NCBI GenBank assembly: GCA_030698575.1
Contig: JAUYMQ010000139.1
Location: 1-17,937, forward strand
Length of the DNA stretch: 17,937 nt
DNA from: Deltaproteobacteria bacterium
Lineage (GTDB): Bacteria > JAUYMQ01
Direction: 5' to 3'
Below, piece after piece: positions 15,233-17,937 of this stretch. The first letter of the stretch is position 1, and each line of letters starts with the position of its first letter. A program made the position numbers and the translations under genes. The notes beneath the pieces are model-generated. The model saw only the letters and a program-made list of their open reading frames with translations, was not told where the DNA came from and did no database searches.

Positions 15233-15280
15233 CTGCCTCTAAAGACGCGCACCCCTAACTGATCGGGGCTTTAGCGGCAG
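15233..15280. terminator. Composite hairpin between nucleotidyltransferase and RHS fragment
   Basis: CTGCCTCTAAAG (15233-15244) pairs with CTTTAGCGGCAG (15269-15280) at 11 of 12 positions, with an inner CCCC/GGGG stem (15252-15255 with 15265-15268). It lies downstream of the three-gene operon and may terminate it, although a T-tract is missing. Confidence 0.45.
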
Positions 15281-15422
15281 ACTGCTTGGTTCGCTCGCAT
15301 TTCTCGTCGTCGCTGCAAGCTTCCGGCAGAGGCGCATTCAAGAACCGGATTCCATCATCGATAGTCCTTGGCGAGCGGTACAGCACTGGCTTACGCTGCT
15401 CACGATGCCTCCACAAATCGGA

Positions 15423-16109
15423 TTATGATGTGACCTCTTCAGGCGGATAGAGCACGCGCTTTGCGATGCCGTGAAGGATTGGGTCTTGAATGCCATGAAA
15501 ACTGAAGGCGCGGGAGCGCGCCTTCAGAAAGAGGAATACTTCTCGCCACGGCCACTGCTCGACCGCCAAAGCGTTGCGCGTTCTATGGCGCGGTGCCAGT
15601 CTCACCCGCTCCTGCTCTTTCCGGTACTGAATACCGACATCAAAACCGTCCCACCGGGGTGCCAACTCGACCGCAAGGTCAATGTCATTCACGCGCTCGG
15701 CATCGGTCAGGTAGCTGCCGAAAAGCACGACACGCTTGACGCGATAGGCGAACTCTTCGGATTGGTTGACCTGTTCGACACGCGCCATGAATTCGCGGAG
15801 CTTGCGCTCCGCCGTGGCGCGCCGGAGCGGGGCCGCAGCGGATGCTTGCGCGAAGCCGTTGCCTTCGTCCGTAAGCTCATACCACGGGCCAACCGCATGG
15901 TCCCCTGGGCCAATGACCACACGGGGTTCACGTAGCTGAGTCGGGTCACGGTAGAGCGTTCCGACTAGCCCTTTCGCGAGCAGCACCTCCAGCAATCCGG
16001 CGTCCCGAAAGTACCCGGCGACCACCGTCGCGCCCATGAACCTGAGCAGCAGGTCGCGGACCTTCATCACCGGCACGCCGGCGATCTTGTCGCGTGGATC
16101 AATGCGCAC
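15423..16109 (-). CDS. Winged-helix nucleotidyltransferase domain protein
   Basis: 228 residues from a GTG (16109-16107); an ATG at residue 15 is an alternative start. Residues about 13-85 look like a winged-helix DNA-binding domain (KVRDLLLRF...YELTDEGNGFAQAS). A linker helix (RRATAERKLREFMARVEQVN) then leads to a polymerase beta-type nucleotidyltransferase active site, VVLFGSYLTDAERVNDIDLAVEL, with G131-S132, D142 and D144. The C-terminal REVFLFLKARSRAFSFH resembles the conserved end of this group. Proteins with this build occur as stand-alone genes and as antitoxin-like partners of HEPN proteins. It is the last gene of a three-gene operon, 49 bases after the HEPN-like gene. Substrate unknown. 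Confidence 0.85.
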   Translation of the reverse strand: MRIDPRDKIAGVPVMKVRDLLLRFMGATVVAGYFRDAGLLEVLLAKGLVGTLYRDPTQLREPRVVIGPGDHAVGPWYELTDEGNGFAQASAAAPLRRATAERKLREFMARVEQVNQSEEFAYRVKRVVLFGSYLTDAERVNDIDLAVELAPRWDGFDVGIQYRKEQERVRLAPRHRTRNALAVEQWPWREVFLFLKARSRAFSFHGIQDPILHGIAKRVLYPPEEVTS

Positions 16110-16158
16110 GCTACGCTGCGCCCAGGTAGGTCAACTCGCGCATAGCTTAATACCGAGA

Positions 16159-16710
16159 CTACGAGCGAAGCACCTGCAAGAACGCGTGCAACGCTCTCGG
16201 GAGGAGCCTGATCTGCTCATCGACAAGCCGCGGCAGCAGGATTGGCCGGGGCTCAAGGTGATCCTGCACGAGGAACCCTGACGTGAAGAAGAATTTGGAG
16301 GGCCGACTCCCATCTGACACGCCGAAGCGCAGTCGGGGTCTCTCGGGGTTCACGCGAAACTGAACGTTGGCGTGGCCTAGCGCCGGGAGTCGAAGCGTGT
16401 ACTCCAGGCGCATGTGCCTTGGCCCGATCACGCTGCCATGGTGGAAATCCCGGATGCGAAGTTGGTGCACCAGACGCCAGCGCGGGGCCATCCGGACAAT
16501 GAGGCGGTCCCATTCCGCGAGGCCGACAGTCAACTCGCCCCGGTTCGCGGCTTCGCGCATCAGTTCGACGGGAGCGCGGAGGAAGTAGACAGCGGCCATC
16601 CAGTGCCGAAACGCAGCTGTGGCGTTGGTGGCCGATCTCGCTTCGGTGTCGAAGAACGAGGCCCGTTCGAGATGTTCAGCGATGCCGCGGACCGCGTGGT
16701 GCTGTCTCAC
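16159..16710 (-). CDS. Hypothetical protein with HEPN-like Rx4H motif
   Basis: 183 residues from a GTG (16710-16708) that lies 24 bases after the E2-like gene. The N-terminal half is helical (VRGIAEHLERASFF, AAFRHWMAAVYFLRAPVELM). It ends in RLVHQLRIRDFHHG, where R85-x4-H90 fits the Rx4-6H catalytic signature of HEPN ribonucleases, after helices in the expected order. The C-terminal half is beta-rich (LEYTLRLPALGHANVQFRVN, RLRFGVSDG) and closes with a helix (LLPRALHAFLQVLRS). A direct nucleotidyltransferase neighbour strengthens the HEPN idea, because HEPN and MNT genes commonly pair. No named family is certain, and the motif alone could be chance. Confidence 0.6.
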   Translation of the reverse strand: MRQHHAVRGIAEHLERASFFDTEARSATNATAAFRHWMAAVYFLRAPVELMREAANRGELTVGLAEWDRLIVRMAPRWRLVHQLRIRDFHHGSVIGPRHMRLEYTLRLPALGHANVQFRVNPERPRLRFGVSDGSRPSKFFFTSGFLVQDHLEPRPILLPRLVDEQIRLLPRALHAFLQVLRS

Positions 16711-16734
16711 GGAGAATCTCTTCGGTTGCTAGGG

Positions 16735-17742
16735 TTATCCGCCGAACAGGCGAACGCCGGACGGGGAGAGCCATTGCAGCGTGATCTTGTCGGCTCTCGG
16801 CATCTCTGCACTCGTTCCGACGAGCCACTGCACGACGGTCTCGGGCGGTCGCCGAGGTCCTCGGTGTGGGTTCCGCATGCGGAAATCTTTCAGTCTGCCG
16901 TAGGCTCCCAGTCGCACGTCTCCGTCATGGCAGCATTGCTCATAGAGACGTCCGCAATCGCATCCGCAAAACTCGCCGGCCCGATGTTCGATAACCCGCT
17001 CGTGAGCCGTGTGGAGAATCTGCCGTCCCGGCCATCGGCCTAGGCGCTTCAGGTGTAGGTGGCGCGCAAGCCAAACCGATTGCAGATCAAGAAAAACCAC
17101 CGCGGACTGGCCACGTCGCCACGTTCCGTCGCTTACTTCGAACGCGCAGACGCTTCCATCTGGGTAATTGGTGTGACGCTCCCCGACCCATATACCAGGT
17201 GACCACCACGCCCATGACGCTGGCCAGCGGTCATATGCTCGAGGCCAAGCTGTCAGGAGCAATGCGCTGTCTGGCAAGCCCCTAATGGGCTGAATCCGGT
17301 TCAAGAGGATGACCATGTCGGGCGTGGCGTGCACCCTGACCCCCGGGTACGCCACCTCCACGCCCGACAAATCCCCGGTCAAGCACTCGGCTTCGAACTC
17401 GCCGACGACCGATGTGGAGGCACTGGCCTCCCCTTGTCGTGGGGCGGCCGATCCTTCGGCCGCCCGTGCCCTTCCGGTGGACCCTTGCCATGATCTGGCT
17501 GAGGATCCTCCCGCTCGCGTTCGTCCATCTGCCAAATCCTCCTCTATGCCCGGATCGACGGGGGGAGGAGTCGCGCCGGGCTCGACGACGCCTCCCGAAA
17601 ACACAAATGGCTGACCACCGGCATCGAGCACCGCGCCCACCGCCCCCAAGCGACTGATGCCCACCGAAAGCGTGTCATGCACTTGGCGCTCCGCTCTGTT
17701 GCGTTCGCGAGCTTGCTCGGGACCTATTGCCGGCCGTGTCAT
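16735..17742 (-). CDS. E2 (ubiquitin-conjugating)-like protein with cysteine-rich C-terminus
   Basis: 335 residues from the ATG at 17742; the true start is uncertain because the first 110 residues are Gly/Ala/Ser/Pro-rich with no clear fold. The core (about 125-255) resembles bacterial E2-like domains. GERHTNYPDGSVCAFEV places H190-x-N192 ahead of D196-G197-S198 and C199, parallel to the HPN...G.I.C line of E2 enzymes, where the cysteine carries the ubiquitin-like thioester. VVFLDLQSVWLARHLHLKRLG then forms the following helix. The tail FCGCDCGRLYEQCC (C259, C261, C263, C270, C271) is likely a zinc-binding knuckle. No E1, JAB protease or ubiquitin-like gene is in the window. It heads the operon with the HEPN-like and nucleotidyltransferase genes. 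Confidence 0.68.
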   Translation of the reverse strand: MTRPAIGPEQARERNRAERQVHDTLSVGISRLGAVGAVLDAGGQPFVFSGGVVEPGATPPPVDPGIEEDLADGRTRAGGSSARSWQGSTGRARAAEGSAAPRQGEASASTSVVGEFEAECLTGDLSGVEVAYPGVRVHATPDMVILLNRIQPIRGLPDSALLLTAWPRAYDRWPASWAWWSPGIWVGERHTNYPDGSVCAFEVSDGTWRRGQSAVVFLDLQSVWLARHLHLKRLGRWPGRQILHTAHERVIEHRAGEFCGCDCGRLYEQCCHDGDVRLGAYGRLKDFRMRNPHRGPRRPPETVVQWLVGTSAEMPRADKITLQWLSPSGVRLFGG

Positions 17743-17787
17743 GAAGGTAAGTCGGAGGGTCGTCTAGCATCAAGCGGAGCGCACGCG

Positions 17788-17861
17788 TTAAACCGTCAAG
17801 TCACACGCACGTTACGTGCGTGTGACTTGATAAACCGTACCGCATCTGCGAGTTTAACCGT
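17788..17861. promoter_or_regulatory. Perfect 16-bp palindrome with repeated TAAACCGT motifs
   Basis: TCAAGTCACACGCACG (17796-17811) and its exact complement (17815-17830) flank a TTA loop. TTAAACCGT (17788-17796), TAAACCGT (17831-17838) and TTTAACCGT (17853-17861) surround it at spacings close to whole helical turns. It lies upstream of the E2-like gene and just ahead of a possible divergent gene. It may be an operator or a recognition site for replication or recombination. Confidence 0.65.
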
Positions 17862-17863
17862 GT

Positions 17864-17937
17864 ATGGCACGTCTGCGGAGTCTAGAACACCAAGGCATCA
17901 GCAAACGCGTAAAGGAAGCGTTTGGGAGACGTCTACG
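17864..17937 (+). CDS. Possible gene start, cut by window edge
   Basis: An ATG at 17864 opens 24 codons to the window end, beginning MARLRSLEHQGISKRVKEAF, a basic helical stretch that looks like a real N-terminus. It is divergent from the E2-like gene, with the palindrome between them. The ribosome binding site is weak and no family is recognisable from so few residues. Confidence 0.35.
   Translation, partial: MARLRSLEHQGISKRVKEAFGRRL

Noticed and set aside
15423-16109. CBASS cyclic nucleotide synthase (CD-NTase)
   Set aside because: The protein has a short GS...DxD nucleotidyltransferase after a winged helix and lacks the size and helical C-terminal domain of CD-NTases; no effector of that system is nearby.

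Overview
The window comes from a high-GC bacterial chromosome. It looks like an environmental Acidobacteriota-like genome, but that is only an inference: the support is the overall base composition, a LeuRS with a GIHSENYAL signature, and many dispersed CCTGAGCG...CGAAGG-type hairpin repeats. No rRNA, tRNA or CRISPR array was found.

Region A (1-6551) is conventional chromosome: the start of a zinc-finger anti-sigma factor, its ECF sigma factor (translationally coupled, minus strand), a divergent ferritin-like/VIT1 membrane iron transporter (MbfA type), leucyl-tRNA synthetase convergent to it, and a methyl-accepting chemotaxis protein divergent from leuS.

Region B (6552-12170) is an accessory stretch. 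Single modules are separated by decayed direct repeats. The modules are a MntA/HepT toxin-antitoxin pair, a DUF5131 (phage Gp37/Gp68-like) protein, and a subtilisin-like protease of lower GC that resembles the IetS defence/toxin protease but has no ATPase partner here. Four same-orientation copies of a hairpin repeat lie between these modules. Three of the four adjoin remnants that look like pieces of one unknown gene. A second repeat built of tandem UGAA-loop hairpins occurs twice and shows compensatory changes.

Region C (12300-14200) is an IS110-family insertion sequence with all four DEDD residues and the downstream serine. A structured 5' non-coding region ahead of it is a good candidate for a bridge RNA. 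A 470-base gene-free tail follows.

Region D (14219-17937) reads mostly on the minus strand. A three-gene operon encodes an E2 (ubiquitin-conjugating)-like protein with a cysteine-rich tail, a small protein with an Rx4H (HEPN-like) motif, and a winged-helix nucleotidyltransferase. Downstream lie the C-terminal stub of an RHS toxin and a four-helix membrane protein in the position of its immunity gene. A perfect 16-bp palindrome flanked by repeated TAAACCGT motifs sits upstream of the operon, next to a possible divergent gene that runs off the window. The E2/HEPN-like/nucleotidyltransferase combination is the best candidate here for an undescribed conflict system.
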